Positions 42,800 to 54,122 of a stretch of DNA of 64,000 nt are shown here, piece after piece; position 1 is the first letter of the stretch, and each line of letters opens with the position of its first letter. The notes beneath the pieces were generated by a model, which had not been told where the DNA came from, did not search any database, and saw only the letters and a list, made by a program, of their open reading frames with translations. Origin of the DNA: Phascolarctos cinereus (taxonomy: Eukaryota > Chordata > Mammalia > Diprotodontia > Phascolarctidae); the NCBI RefSeq assembly GCF_002099425.1, contig NW_018344228.1:1-64000 (forward strand), read 5' to 3'. A program made the translations under genes and the position numbers.

Positions 42800-42930
42800 C
42801 TACTGTGTGGCTCAGGCTCCCTCCTCCTCTGTAAAATGGGGACAATAATATTTGTAGTGCTTACCTCCCAAAGGCGTTCCAAGGAAAGTGCTTTCCAAGC
42901 ACTGTTGACATAAGCATTATTGTTTGAATC
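42800..42930 (+). repeat. MIR 3' half
   Basis: CCTCTGTAAAATGGGGACAA, GTAGTGCTTACCTCCCAAAG, AAAGTGCTTTCCAAGCACTG and AAGCATTATTG in MIR order. Confidence 0.55.
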
Positions 42931-43802
42931 AAAAAAAGAAGAAGGGAGACTTGATTATCTGTCCATTCTAGATCCCAAGATATCCTATCCTAGAACCAGC
43001 TCCAGCCTGAGAGCTGTCCTAGACATGCCTGTAGTACCGTTGAATATATAAGGTCTTCCCCGCTTATAGTCCAAACTAGAGGTTAGCCACAAGTGATGCA
43101 GCAGAAACTCAGCTGATCCTAGAAAAAGACTTCTTTTTTTAATGTTGCTCGTCTGAGTCTTCATGGCACCATTGCTTCAGCTAGCTTTGTTGTCACTTGC
43201 TGTCATTGTGAAAACGAATTCGCCAGCCACATGACAAGAAAGGAGCTAGAAAAGAAATGCTTTTCTATGCATAAGGAGAAAGGTGGGGGAGGTTAATAAG
43301 TACAAGAAGGAAAGATGGAGAAACTATAAGCTCACTGAGCAAGAGATCCAATCAGCCTCTCCATTACTTGGCTGCCAGTGAAAACAGGAAACAGACTAAA
43401 ACAATACGGGATAAAACAGAGAGGAATTGCTTCCAAGAGAAGAACTGGTCAAGCCTTTGTTTCTGTCCCATCAAATTTGCTCAGTGGTGGAAGCCTTGAC
43501 CTGCAGGTGCCTGGTATTCAAGGATTACAATTGGTACAGCAGCAATTGATGATTGAATACTGAGGTCATATTGAAAACAAGCTGAAAATCCACCTCCTCT
43601 TAGTTAAAGGCACAGTGAGTGTGAGGATGTCTTTGAGCACTACTTTGATCTGCTTCTAGATTCAGGTTTAAGTAATGACAGCCATCAGAGTAGGTGCTAG
43701 AAACATCAATAGCATAAGCTAGCAGCATATTATATAGATCTATCTTCTTTTTTTTCCCCCTGTCTGCTTAACCAACAATGGATATTTGCTTTGTTTGGGG
43801 GG
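42931..43802. other. Unassigned, low-repeat DNA
   Basis: About 870 bp without recognised repeats and without a convincing exon. Confidence 0.35.
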
Positions 43803-44070
43803 AAAGATTCAATTCAAACCAACAATTATTTGTTAAATGTCCACTATGCAGTGTGCTATGCTAAGTGCTGGGGACACAGCACAAGACAGCTCTGCCCTCA
43901 AGGAATTTATGATCTAGTGGGAGGGATAAGATATACACTAGTAAGTAATGGAAAGCAAAGTCTGATTAAGTACAAAGGAGAAGTCCAAACAGAACAGTAT
44001 GAGAGATTTTAGAAGATAAAGACTGACAGCTGGTAATGGGGAAAACAAGAGGAACAAAAGGAAATCAGAG
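43803..44070 (-). repeat. L2 3' end, antisense
   Basis: CAACAATTATTTGTTAAATG, GTGTGCTATGCTAAGTGCTG, CTGCCCTCAAGGAATTTATG and CTAGTGGGAGGGATAAGATA are antisense L2/MIR3 blocks. Confidence 0.55.
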
Positions 44071-44114
44071 GAGGAGGGGACACCTGAACTGTTGGTCCTC
44101 GAAGGAAGAATTTT

Positions 44115-44230
44115 TGTGGAATCTAAAATTAAAAGGAACCACAAAAATCATTTTGTCTAGCCACTTTACTTTTAAGAAGAGGAAATTGAGGCCTAAAGAA
44201 ATTAAGTGATTCTCCTGAGAGAATGACATT
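44115..44230 (-). repeat. CORE-SINE, CR1/L3-type tail, antisense
   Basis: ATTTTGTCTAGCCACTTTAC, AAGAGGAAATTGAGGCCTAA and AAATTAAGTGATTCTCCTGA. Confidence 0.5.
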
Positions 44231-45234
44231 TTCCAATTAATTCCTGTTTGATTCATGCAAGTATATTAAAACTCAAATCTGATTTTAAAAACCATTTGTG
44301 AATAATTCTCTCAAGATCTCTTAGTTTATATTTCCAAGGCCCAAGTCCACAACTGGCTTCTCTCACTACTTTCTTAGGTGTCCCAATATCACAGTCCCTA
44401 GAGGGTTGTTTCCTTTAAAACTACTGCAAAATACTATTCCATCCTAAATTATTGTATTTGAACTGTGAAGTTCTGAGGGATATGCTTACGTTTATTGTTT
44501 TCTCTACTTGGAAGTGTAAACAAAGAAGAAAAAGAATGTCACTATATTTTGGTCGATTTCACTGAGACAACAATATTTCAACCGTTCTATTGTACAGGCT
44601 CTCACATAGGAGATTTGGATTTGGAGTTAGATCTCTATAGCTGTTGCTAAGTTCCCTTTGCATTAGAGACTCTCCTGTTCTTATTTATCTAGTGATGTAT
44701 CTAATTTATTTATTTGCAGCCTTTATTCGCCATTTCCAAAAAGATCTGGCCAATGCACATTTAGACTAGTATATGAAACCAGTATACATCAAAATTCTGG
44801 GAATGCCCAGTGGTCAATAGGACCACAGGGTCTTCTGAAAGGGAACTTTGTGTAATAGATACCAAAAAACTGCACAGAACAAACAATGTGACCCTTGGGA
44901 TTTATTCTCCCCTTCCCCACCACCCCCTGCCAGCACCTCCAGCATAGCAACCCAGGTGGCTTTTTTTCTTTTTATTCTCACTATGTCCAGAGTAACTTAT
45001 TTATAGATATTCATTTCATTGACTTGACATGACACGGGACTTTGGGATGGGTAATGATAGGGAAGTGGGCTTTCAATAAAGCAGCAGTGATGTGAAGAAT
45101 CAGAGGTGGGCTCTGACAACCAGACCACAAGTTTGGTTGCTTTGAGAAGTTTACCAAGAACTTCTTCCACAAAGAAGCCCTGAACCCAGATGCTGATAGC
45201 AACCTTCCCCATCAGACTTCACTTACTGACACAT
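44231..45234. other. Unassigned DNA, about 1 kb
   Basis: No gene or named repeat recognised. Pyrimidine-rich around 44910-44980. Confidence 0.4.
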
Positions 45235-45660
45235 GTATTTATGTAATATTGTGCCTTCTATTTGTCTGTGTAGGCATCTTATCCCATACTAGACTGGTAT
45301 ACTCTATGAGGGCAAGAACCATGACTTATCTAATAAAAATAATAGCTAACATTTATATTGTGCTTACTATGCATCAGGCTCTGTGCTAAGTGCTTTATAA
45401 TTATTATCTCTTTTGATCCTCACAACAACCCTGGGAGGTAGGGGCTATTCTTATTGCCATTTTACAGATAGGAAAACTGAGGTAAACAGAGATTAAATGA
45501 CTTACCAAGGTCGTACAGCTAATAAGTGTTGGAGGACAGATTTGAACGCCAGTCTTCCTGACTCTAGGCCCAGTGCTCTATCGACTGCACTGCTCCTTTT
45601 ACATCTCCTCCAACACCTAGCAGATGGTTCTGTACACAGTTGGCATTTAATGTTTGTTTA
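45235..45660 (+). repeat. L2-tailed element, split by a MIR
   Basis: Left half GACTGGTATACTCTATGAGG with GCAAGAACCATGAC; right half AACACCTAGCAGATGGTTCT and GCATTTAATGTTTGTTTAAC. The halves join as one L2 3' end across 45335-45597. Confidence 0.6.
45335..45597 (-). mobile_element. MIR/Ther-1 SINE, antisense, nested
   Basis: Near-complete: AATAATAGCTAACATTTATA, CTCTGTGCTAAGTGCTTTAT, CCTCACAACAACCCTGGGAG, CATTTTACAGATAGGAAAAC and CTCTATCGACTGCACTGCTC. Confidence 0.75.
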
Positions 45661-45979
45661 ACAAAGCAGACTAAGAGAGAATTCATGATAGTATAACTGT
45701 AAGGGTTTTTTTTTTTTAACCTGGGATACCCCAGCTTGGTGGGGGATAGTACAAAAAAGGACAACTTGGAGGAAGAGACATAGAAGTGGAAATAGTGATG
45801 TGGAAGACAGTAGGAAGGTGGTGATAATGAGGCTAGGAAACAGGTGCAGGAATGGCAAATTTCAGCATGATGGGCTCCTTCACTATCAGTATCAGTAATG
45901 TGTTACAAGCTAAAAATGAATCAATAAGATTGAAGTCACATCTCTGTCTAGATTAGGGAATCTTTGCCTGTGGCTAAAG
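45661..45979. other. Unassigned DNA
   Basis: About 320 bp without a recognised feature beyond a T12-like run near 45708. Confidence 0.4.
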
Positions 45980-46385
45980 TGGCAGTCAGGTGCTGCAGTA
46001 GGGAGAGCACTGAACTTAGGATCAGGCAGAGCTGAGTTCAAATTGTGTGACCCTGGATGAGTCATTTAACTCAACTTCTTCATCTGTAAAGTGAGCTGGA
46101 AAAGGACCAAACCACTCCAGTATCTTTGCCAAGAAAACGCCAAATGGGGTCAGGAAGAGTTGGAGAGAGCTGAAACAACCCAAAAACAACAAAGCAGTAA
46201 GCTCATAGAATTAGAAGCAACCTCTGAGATCCTTCTCATCTTATAGAGGAAAAAACAGGACCTGAGAGGAGATGCAACTTGCCCAAAGTTATATTGATAG
46301 CAAGCAGCAGAGAAAGCAGTGGACCTCAGGTTTTCTGCATCCAAATTCACTGATCTTTCCTCTCCATTGCACTGCTTGCACCCCA
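45980..46385. repeat. MAR1 (+) followed by antisense CORE-SINE
   Basis: MAR1 to about 46194 (GCAGTAGGGAGAGCACTGAA, GTGTGACCCTGGATGAGTC, GGGGTCAGGAAGAGTTGGAG). Then antisense SINE: AACAGGACCTGAGAGGAGA and ACTTGCCCAAAGTTATATTG. The 121-codon minus frame here is not a gene. Confidence 0.65.
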
Positions 46386-46678
46386 TGAATTCCAAACAAC
46401 TACAGGTAAACCAAGAAATCACAGCATTTAGCTTTGTTTTGACCGTACAACTTGACCAGCACAACACAGATTCTTGAACAAATTCACGAGCATAACTATG
46501 GTCTACACTTAACAATGAGTAGCAAGCCAGTTTCCCACACTATATATATTGGAGCTGGGCTAGTCTAGCTGCCAATGCCTTGTTGACCTATTGGTGGGCA
46601 TACTCAAAAGTATAGAAGATAACACCATTTTGGTGAGTTACAGTGACAAAACCATAAATAGGATGCTGGGTTTGAGCC

Positions 46679-46679
<1 letters not shown>

Positions 46680-46724
<45 letters not shown>
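46680..46724. repeat. (CA)n microsatellite
   Basis: About 43 bp of CA repeat. About 290 bp of unassigned DNA precede it. Confidence 0.97.
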
Positions 46725-46875
46725 CACATACATGTTGACTAGGGGATTCTGAGCCTGGGGCAACTCCCTAAGGCTACAAGTAGCAGAGCTGTTGTTGATC
46801 TGTGTTGGTAGAGGGAGTGTCCTTACCCAGAGTTCCCTGTACCTATGAAATCTCAGGTATAGTTTCCATTTTGCA
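46725..46875 (+). repeat. SINE distinctive-tail fragment
   Basis: TGTGTTGGTAGAGGGAGTGT, AGTTCCCTGTACCTATGAAA and TCTCAGGTATAG match the tail at 10.57, 17.29 and 32.46 kb. Confidence 0.5.
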
Positions 46876-47429
46876 CTACCCAGCCTATCCCCAAATAGTC
46901 TATAACACTGAAGAAGAATTTTTCTAATTAAACAAGTGTTTCAGAAAGAATTCTGTGCAGAATGATCACATTTTAACATTAATAAATATTCTGGGTCTCT
47001 TTCTTTCCCCTTGACAATCTTGTTCCAGATAAACACCATGAAAGGTGAGCAAATTTGGGTTAAATGTGAACAATGCAATGCTCTACCAGTGTTGCAATTT
47101 GGGAAAGCCATCATTTCTACCCTTGTAAATCACTGATTATTCAGAGTTCACATCACTCCATTTAGTCACAGAGAGCAAAATGTCTCTGTGATTGCATGTT
47201 AGGGTTTGGATTATCATCATTATAATGCCACATGCACAGGCTGATTATGCTCCATTTTCTACTTCCTGTTAAAATGAAGTTAATAAGAGATTTGACCACC
47301 TCCCCTTCTCCTCTGCCTAAGAAATGAAATGTATATGTAATAATAATAATAACTATTATTATGTTAGTGATAATATGAGAATGGGTCTAGTCTACAATTT
47401 ATGGTATTGGTGCCATGCCCCCAAAATAA
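46876..47429. other. Low-repeat interval
   Basis: About 550 bp with no recognised transposon. Includes a TAA/ATT perfect inverted stretch at about 47338-47362. Possible conserved non-coding DNA; no exon signal. Confidence 0.3.
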
Positions 47430-47665
47430 GGAGAAATAATGAAAAGAGTGCTGGATTTGGAGTGAAGAGACCTGGATTCAAATATGAGCTTTAACATGTC
47501 CTAGATATATTGACTAGAGAAAACCATAGTCTCTTGGAGCCTCACTCTCCTTGTCTGTAAAATGGACAAGACAACAGTTGCCCTTTGACATCATAAGTTG
47601 TTGGAGAGTAAGTGAAAGGGATATAGAAATTGAAATTATCATCATAATTAGCACCACCACCATCA
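47430..47665 (+). repeat. MIR/Ther-1 SINE
   Basis: AGAGTGCTGGATTTGGAGTG, ACCTGGATTCAAATATGAGC, GAGCCTCACTCTCCTTGTCT and GTAAAATGGACAAGACAACA. Confidence 0.65.
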
Positions 47666-47965
47666 TCATTATCCACTGGAGATCCTTCTCTTCAATTCCC
47701 AATGCTTACTCTATTATTCCGTCAGTACCATTAGTGGTACCCTTTTATTAAGGCCTTCACTCTGGGGACAGATTTTAGGGGAAAACTGAGCCCTAATTAC
47801 CAACCAGTAATTTAGGATCTTTAAGCGGTGAACAATAAAACATTTGGTTAGTTGATCCCACTGAATAGACAATTTTGCTTACTTGAGGTGGGAATAGAAA
47901 TGTTTTGTATGAACTTGCAAGTAGATAGATTCAGGGAAAGTTTTCCTGCTCACTACAAACACAGT

Positions 47966-48150
47966 CATAGAATCATAAAAAGAGTTACAGAGGTCACCTA
48001 ATCCAACCCCTCATTTTACAGATAAGGAAACTGAGTCCCAGAGAGGTTAAGTGACTTGCTAAAGGTAAGGTAGTATTATGTAAGTAGCAGAGGAAGGTTT
48101 TGAACTCAGGCCCTTGGACTTAAAATCCATTGATCTTCTCACTTTATCAT
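47966..48150 (-). repeat. CORE-SINE, CR1/L3-type tail, antisense
   Basis: CAGTCATAGAATCATAAAAA, GAGGTCACCTAATCCAACCC, AAGGAAACTGAGTCCCAGAG and GGTTTTGAACTCAGGCCCTT, almost complete. About 300 bp upstream are unassigned. Confidence 0.7.
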
Positions 48151-48409
48151 GGTGTACATAGAAGTATATTGAGAATATAGTTCTTATATTCTAAATTCTT
48201 TAAATTGACAGCAATATTTTTAACAGTTCCAGTGCTGCTTTCTGTCAAATTCTACATTTGTCATGGGATATTGTCCACTATTTCTCGTACCTCAAGCTAA
48301 ATGACAGTGAGCTACTCCTCTTTGTTTTTGATTAGAGACCAGCACTCCATGACCTAGGTCACTACCAGCAACATTGTGGATTTTCATACCTCATCTGCAT
48401 GGATATATA

Positions 48410-48720
48410 TCCATCTATGTGTGTGTATACATATAGATATAGATATAGATATAATTTAACAATATTTAACAATATAATATTTCAGTAAAGTAAGGTATAT
48501 ATAGAAATATCATTAAATATAATCATAGTATATATATTGATCATATAATTAGCTATATGAACACATACATATATATATAGAGAGAGAGAGACAATATAAA
48601 ATACATACAGATAAAGGTGGTAGATACATATATGCATACATACTTCCACATGTATATACATACATACACATACATATATGCATGTGTATATGTGTGTATG
48701 TATATATCATCTTTATTGAA
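48410..48720. repeat. AT-rich and TACA/TATG microsatellite cluster
   Basis: Imperfect (ATAGAT)n, (TA)n, (GA)6 and inverted ACATACATA/TATGTATGT blocks, able to fold back. Confidence 0.85.
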
Positions 48721-48724
48721 ATAT

Positions 48725-48875
48725 AAATGTATTTGGGCAATAGAGGGAGCTCAGGATGCAAATGGACTGGAGACCATGCTATACCATGAGTTGAAGCAAC
48801 TGTGGATGCTTAGTATGGAAAATAGAAAACTAGGGAGAGACATGATAGCTTTTTCTAATTGTTTAAAGGATATAT
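48725..48875 (+). repeat. CR1/L3 LINE fragment
   Basis: ATACCATGAGTTGAAGCAAC, GGATGCTTAGTATGGAAAAT and AGACATGATAGCTTTTTCTA. The element's 3' end may be at 49411-49490, beyond SINE insertions. Confidence 0.5.
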
Positions 48876-48904
48876 AGTGGGTTCTCCATCACTTTTTTGG
48901 CAGA

Positions 48905-49400
48905 AGAGGAGTCCCCTGATACAGAAGAAACTGCTTTTGCCAATAGAGATTGGCAATGGCTCCGCAGTTCACGGCCAGAGAGATTTGCCTTGGGCGCTGA
49001 GAGTTGAAATGACTTGCCCAAGGTTATACAACTATATACATACATACACATGCAAAAAAAAACCATATATACATACATGTGTATGTGTATGTGTGTATGT
49101 GTGTGCATGGGTACATATATGTATACACATACATACACACAACTAGTATATGTGAGGAGTGGAACTTGAGCCCTGTCTCTGAGGGCAACTCTGTAGACAC
49201 TACAACATGGTTCCTCTCAACCTTCTTTCTAAAGATATTCAAATAAGGGACTTTGGATATCTCTAGTTTACAGATTACCTAACTAAGGTCTAAAGAGGTT
49301 ATTTGACTCACTCTAGATCACACAGATGGTAAACACCAGGGATATGATTTGAACCCAAGTCCTCTGATCCCAGTCCCAATGCTTTTTACACTGTACTAAG
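48905..49400 (-). repeat. Antisense SINEs around a CA/TA microsatellite
   Basis: Antisense CORE (AAATGACTTGCCCAAGGTTA) to about 49033, then (TACA/TATG)n at 49035-49145, then the rest (AACTAGTATATGTGAGGAGT). A second antisense SINE follows from 49262 (TTTACAGATTACCTAACTAA). Confidence 0.55.
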
Positions 49401-49410
49401 TAGTTCCAGA

Positions 49411-49490
49411 ATGGAGTTCTTGAACATGTAATGATCAGACTAAACGTCCTCAGAGTCTCTTCTATCTCTGAGATTCTGGAATTCTGGAAT
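49411..49490 (+). repeat. CR1/L3 3' terminus
   Basis: GATCAGACTAAACGTCCTCA, TCTTCTATCTCTGAGATTCT and GGAATTCTGGAATG match the CR1 end. Confidence 0.5.
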
Positions 49491-49599
49491 GTGACATTTC
49501 CTTCAGTTCCTCAATACTTTTCTTAAAGTACACTTTAATAATTACCCCTTGAGTCAGATGTGCCTTAAAATGTTTTTAGATTTCTAGCTCTAAACAGAG

Positions 49600-50090
49600 C
49601 TAGATAAATATTTATTCCACATCCAGAAAAAGAACTATGGAGTCTGAATGCAGATTGAAGCATATTATTTGCTCTCTCTTTTTTTCTTTTTTTGTTTGTT
49701 TCTTCTTTCTCATGGTTTTACCCATCAGTTCTAATTCTTCTTTACAACATGAACAATATGAATACAGGTTTAATATGAATGTATATATAGAGCCGATATC
49801 AAATGGCATGCCATCTTGGGTTGGGGGGATAGGAAGAGATTGGGATAAAATTTGGAACTCAAAATCTTTTTTTTTTTTTTGCTTTTTGGTGAGGCAATCG
49901 GAGTTAAGTGACTTGCCCAGGGTCACAAGGCTAGTAAGTGTCATGTGTCTAAGACTGGATTTGAACTCACATCCTTCTGACTCCAAGGCCAGAGCTCTAT
50001 CCACTGTGCCACCTAGCTGCCCCTAGAACTCAAAATCTTATGGAAGTGAATGTTGAAAACTAAAAATAAATAAGCAAATTTAAAAAAGAC
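49600..50090 (+). repeat. L1 3' UTR, split by a SINE
   Basis: ATTCCACATCCAGAAAAAGA, GGAGTCTGAATGCAGATTGA, TATATAGAGCCGATATCAAA, TGGGATAAAATTTGGAACTC, then after the SINE AAGTGAATGTTGAAAACTAA and an A-rich end. Retains the 3' UTR only. Confidence 0.75.
49869..50025 (-). mobile_element. SINE1-type tRNA-derived SINE, antisense
   Basis: T-rich start (the poly(A) tail), GAGTTAAGTGACTTGCCCAG, GGATTTGAACTCACATCCTT, TCTATCCACTGTGCCACCTA. Perfect 14-bp TSD, GAACTCAAAATCTT, at 49855-49868 and 50026-50039. Full length; among the younger insertions. Confidence 0.88.
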
Positions 50091-50639
50091 TAACATTTAT
50101 TTATTTATTTTTCTCTTTAGTAAAGAAACTTCACTGCAGGTTCACATCCCTATCTCCTCAATCTTCCCTTCCCGGGGGGGGGGGGCGAGAATTATAGGCT
50201 ATTAATCAATTTTTCCCCACTGCAAAAGATTCAAAGAAGTAAATTTCATTTTGAAAGAGAGTAGCACCAATAGTCTTTTCTTCTTGCTTTTATAGCAATA
50301 TACAATGGTATTGATCCCTCAGCCTTTCCTCCTGGCACTTTTGAATCCCTATTTCTTGGATTATATCATATTAATCTCCAATAATGTTTATATGTAAGTA
50401 TTAATGAATCTGAATGACAGTGCTATATATATATGAGAAGAAAACAACTATTACCTTTTAGTATATTACAATCCATTCTACTGTATCCGGCCTGCTCCTG
50501 GTCTTCTTTCTCATTCTTCCACTATTCATTAAGCATCATTGTACTTTTTATGCAAAGGTTACCCGTTCTTTTAGGACAGCTTGTTCTCTGTATCATGTCT
50601 CTTGCTTCTTCCTGAGGCTTAGTTCTCCCTGATAATGAC
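50091..50639. other. Unassigned DNA
   Basis: About 550 bp. Includes (TTTA)n at 50098-50112 and a G11 run at about 50174-50184. No gene or named repeat. Confidence 0.4.
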
Positions 50640-50925
50640 TCTGATTTTCTATAGTGCTTAGAAAATTTGAGTTTATAAGGTTTATAATTTCCTCAAAACA
50701 ATACTATAAGTTAGGCAGGGAGACTATACTATAAAATGAAAAAAAACATATACTATAAAGTTAAAAACAATAAAAACAACACCATGCTAAAAAGTTATAA
50801 ACAATCCTATAAGTTAGGAATTTGTAGAAATGTCAGGTGACCTGCCCAAGGTCATACGACTTTTAAGTGTAAGAGGCTGAATTCAAAATCAGGTTTCTTG
50901 ACTCCAAGCCACTATGCAAACACTG
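50640..50925 (-). repeat. MIR SINE, antisense, with internal duplication
   Basis: AGTGCTTAGAAAATTTGAGT, then CTATAAGTTAGG twice (about 50706 and 50808) around A-rich TATACTATAAA units, then GTGACCTGCCCAAGGTCATA. The middle has been locally duplicated. Confidence 0.5.
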
Positions 50926-51034
50926 CTATCATAACAGTATAATTGTAGGAATTACCTTTTCCCGTAACTGGTCCTTTCCTCCACCACTTTATTTCTCTGA
51001 ATCAGGAAAATTCATAGACTCTCACATTAGATAG

Positions 51035-51130
51035 TGAGAGCCTTGAGGACAGAGACTGTCTTTTGCCTCTTTTTGTATTCCCAATTATACAGGGCCTGAC
51101 ACGTGATAGGTGCTAGATGTTTATTGATTG
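51035..51130 (+). repeat. L2 3' tail
   Basis: GTGAGAGCCTTGAGGACAGA, CTTTTTGTATTCCCAATTA, GATAGGTGCTAGATGTTTAT. Confidence 0.6.
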
Positions 51131-51159
51131 TTGACTGATCAATGAACAGAGGCCATCTG

Positions 51160-51850
51160 CTTCAGCTTCCCCCTAATATGAACATAAAATATTGACAAAT
51201 ATTACTCAGTGCCAAATATCTTGAATGTAACAGTGTCTACAATGTCCCCAAATGTCAAGTGTCTGTTTGAAAGCCTTTAGGAAGAGGAAGTCCACTGCTT
51301 CTTCAGGCAGCCATTACAATTTAGGATAACACTAATTGTTGGGAAACATTTCCTCATGTCAAGCTCAAAGGTACTTCTGCACTTTCCATCTACTTCTCAT
51401 TCAGTCTTTTACAGCCAAATAAAATAAATCTATTTCTTTCATAATGCAATCATTCAAATATTTGAAGATAGCTATCCTCTCCCCCCATGTCTTTATTTCT
51501 CTGTTAATCATCTCTGTTTTATTCACCATCCTGGTTGCTCTCCTTCTGACACTTTCCAGCTTAATACCATTCTTACTATTTGGTACCCACGACCAAACAA
51601 AATACCATGGGTAGTCAGACCAGACCAGAGCACAATAGGACCACCATTTTATTTCACTAAGTATTTATTAAAGCCCTATTATGTGATCTATGCCTCTATT
51701 AATGCAGCCCAAGATAATATTCAGTGATAATTCATATTGAGAATTCAGTCTGCTATAATCCCAATGTGTTTTTCAGATGATCTGTAATTTAATCATGCTT
51801 CCCTCTCTTATTAATTGGTACACAAACTGGGAACCACCTAGAATCTCTTC
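51160..51850 (-). repeat. CR1/L3 LINE 3' region, antisense
   Basis: AAGTCCACTGCTTCTTCAGG, TAACACTAATTGTTGGGAAA, TATTTGAAGATAGCTATCCT, ATCCTGGTTGCTCTCCTTC and TTAATGCAGCCCAAGATAAT follow antisense CR1. A roughly 40-bp antisense L2 tail (TAAGTATTTATTAAAGCCC) at 51656-51696 interrupts it. Confidence 0.65.
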
Positions 51851-52679
51851 CTGACAGTGATAGGAGGAGAGAAAGAGAATGGTATTCTCTATTTCAAATC
51901 TAAAAATGGAATAGAGTAGAGGGTGATTTAGTGGAATATAGAAATGAGAGGTTTGAGAGGTATTTAACCACCTTTGCCTTTTCTCTAATAAGTTACGACA
52001 CTAACAAGTTACAACACTATAAGTTTTGACACTAAACCTGAGGGAGAGCAGTTATGGCTCTGCTTAGGATTGGAAAACTAAATCAAGGTTAAGTTAGCAG
52101 TTAAGTAAGTTGGATAATAAAAGGTATAAACCTATGCTTAGGAGTTTGTATTTAGTTTGTAGATCATGGTGTCTTTAGTTACACTTCTTATAAAGAAAAT
52201 TGAAGAGTATTTAAATACTTATATTGGTAGCAAAGTGTATTTTTTCTAGGAAAAGAAAAAAAGGTAAACTGTTTATTACATGTTTATTGGTTACACATGC
52301 TTACAGAAAGTTTATCTCATGGGCTTTCATACATGTGAACAATGAATACCGTTCTACAGCTTGAAACTCCCTAAATTGTATATACAGTTGTAGGGAGAAA
52401 TATGGAGTATTCTTAAGAGTTCACTTTAAAAAATAACATCTTATTAAGTGTGGGTCAAGTAACATTCATTTTAGTAAGGAAGAAAGGGCTACAGTTCTAT
52501 CCAGCAATATGTGTGTGCTGGTGGTGGTGGGGGTTTATAATTTTAAAGGGAAACCCAGTGTCACTATAGAGGGCACTGGGGTAATTGAGGTTTACTGTGT
52601 AATGATAAAGACTGCAGTATACAACCCCTATCATCTTCCTGAGAACAAAGGAGAATTAAAACTTCTTTCATCAAGATCA
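51851..52679. other. Unassigned DNA, about 0.83 kb
   Basis: Not recognised. Three near-repeats of AAGTTA(C)GACACTAA at about 51991-52038 form a short tandem array. Old transposon sequence possible. Confidence 0.4.
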
Positions 52680-52805
52680 TATAATCAGAATCACAGATTT
52701 GGAAGGAACCATAGGGACCATCTCATTAGACCTCTTCAATTTATAGGAGAGGAAATTGCAACCCAAAGTTGGAAAATGAATTGCCCAAGGTCACATCAGT
52801 AATAA
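52680..52805 (-). repeat. CORE-SINE, CR1/L3-type tail, antisense
   Basis: AATCACAGATTTGGAAGGAA, CCATAGGGACCATCTCATTA, GAATTGCCCAAGGTCACATC. Confidence 0.55.
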
Positions 52806-53747
52806 ATGGAGAACCTGACTTTCAACATATGTTTTACACCTCCTAGTATACAGGTTTTTAAATGGCTTTTCCAATGGAATTTTGGTCTCACTCAAGGATA
52901 TTTCCTCCACTGAGGCAGATAGCAACCCATCGATTTCTGCCTATCCTATGCTATTCCCATCTATATCTCCCCGTAAATTCAACATGGAAAATTCACACAT
53001 TGTGGATACTGGGTGGGGTCTTTCTTCATGTTCTCTTGGCATTGCGGGATTCAAGAGCATGTGGTATGTCCATTGGGTACCCTTTGGTCACATTACAAGA
53101 CTAGTTTAACTTTTTGTTTGTTTCTGGTCATAGATTTCTCTGATAATATCTTTCATGTCATCCTTTCTTTCCTAATTCCTCCTTCCTAGTGCAATCTGAT
53201 CAAAATCAACCTGTGTCTCTCTAGTGCTCTTGGCTAATCCTTCCACTATACCATTACCAAATGACTCAACAATCCATTCTTTATATAGAAAGAATAGGAA
53301 TTTACTTACATAGGAAAAGGTAGGGAATATATTCATGAAGTTACATCAATTAAAGGAAGGATTTCAGATTATGTATATTTTACTTACTAACATATAGCTT
53401 ATTCAATAGCACATATCAAATATAGATTTCCATCTCTGTTCCTTCAACTACTAGGTACCAAAGGCAGCCAGATCATCATTAACTCGAAAGAGTCTCCCTC
53501 CCTGTCCCTAGTTGCTACCTAACACCCCTGATAAGCCACTTAGCACTTTAGTATGTTCTGTTGGGACTCCTAGCCTTTCTTTTTAGCAGCAACTTCTTTA
53601 TTGTAATCTTTAGAAGGGAATTACATTAGACTTCCCTCATAGAGACCACCTGGTTTTTGCAATGCTGTTTTTCTGCTTTCTCCTCTTCACTCTTCTCCTA
53701 CTGAGTAGTGCCAGCTTCCTCGTTTGTGTAGGCTATACTGCCATTTT
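52806..53747. other. Unassigned DNA, about 0.94 kb
   Basis: No gene. Part (about 52870-53105) reads like decayed repeat but I cannot name it. Confidence 0.35.
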
Positions 53748-54053
53748 TGGGGTGATGAGATTACCAAATGAGATAGGACAGAGGGAGAAAAAAGAAGAGG
53801 GCTCAGGATGGAGCTGTGAGGGACAGCCACTATTAGTGGATGTGACTTAGATGAAGATCAAGCAAAGGAAACTGAGGAGTGGTCAGATAAGTAGAAGGAG
53901 AAGGATACAGGCTTAGTCTGCTAAAATATCATGAAAACCTAGAAAGTAAAGAGTATGTAGGAGATGATGGTGACTGACAGTGCCATTATCTATAGAGAAG
54001 TCAGGAAGGAAAAAGTAATTTCAGTTGAATGATCAGGCAGGAAGCCAGATTGC
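53748..54053 (-). repeat. L2 fragment, inverted-repeat arm 1
   Basis: Antisense L2 RT-region sequence whose reverse complement matches 55565-55869 without gaps, about 27 differences in 303 bp. See the corresponding finding. Confidence 0.85.
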
Positions 54054-54122
54054 TTTAAAATTAAATATCACTACCTATGCATTGTCTATTTTTCAAATGC
54101 TTTTCCACTCCAATACCTTGTC

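Noticed and set aside
46150-46515. 121-codon minus-strand frame
   Set aside because: Covers a MAR1 tail and an antisense SINE; composition is shadow-like.
48410-49145. Regularly spaced repeats as a CRISPR-like array
   Set aside because: These are microsatellites with no unique spacers, in a mammalian genome.
50174-50184. G-run as a quadruplex element
   Set aside because: A single G run without the further G tracts needed; the same applies near 21067 and 34455.
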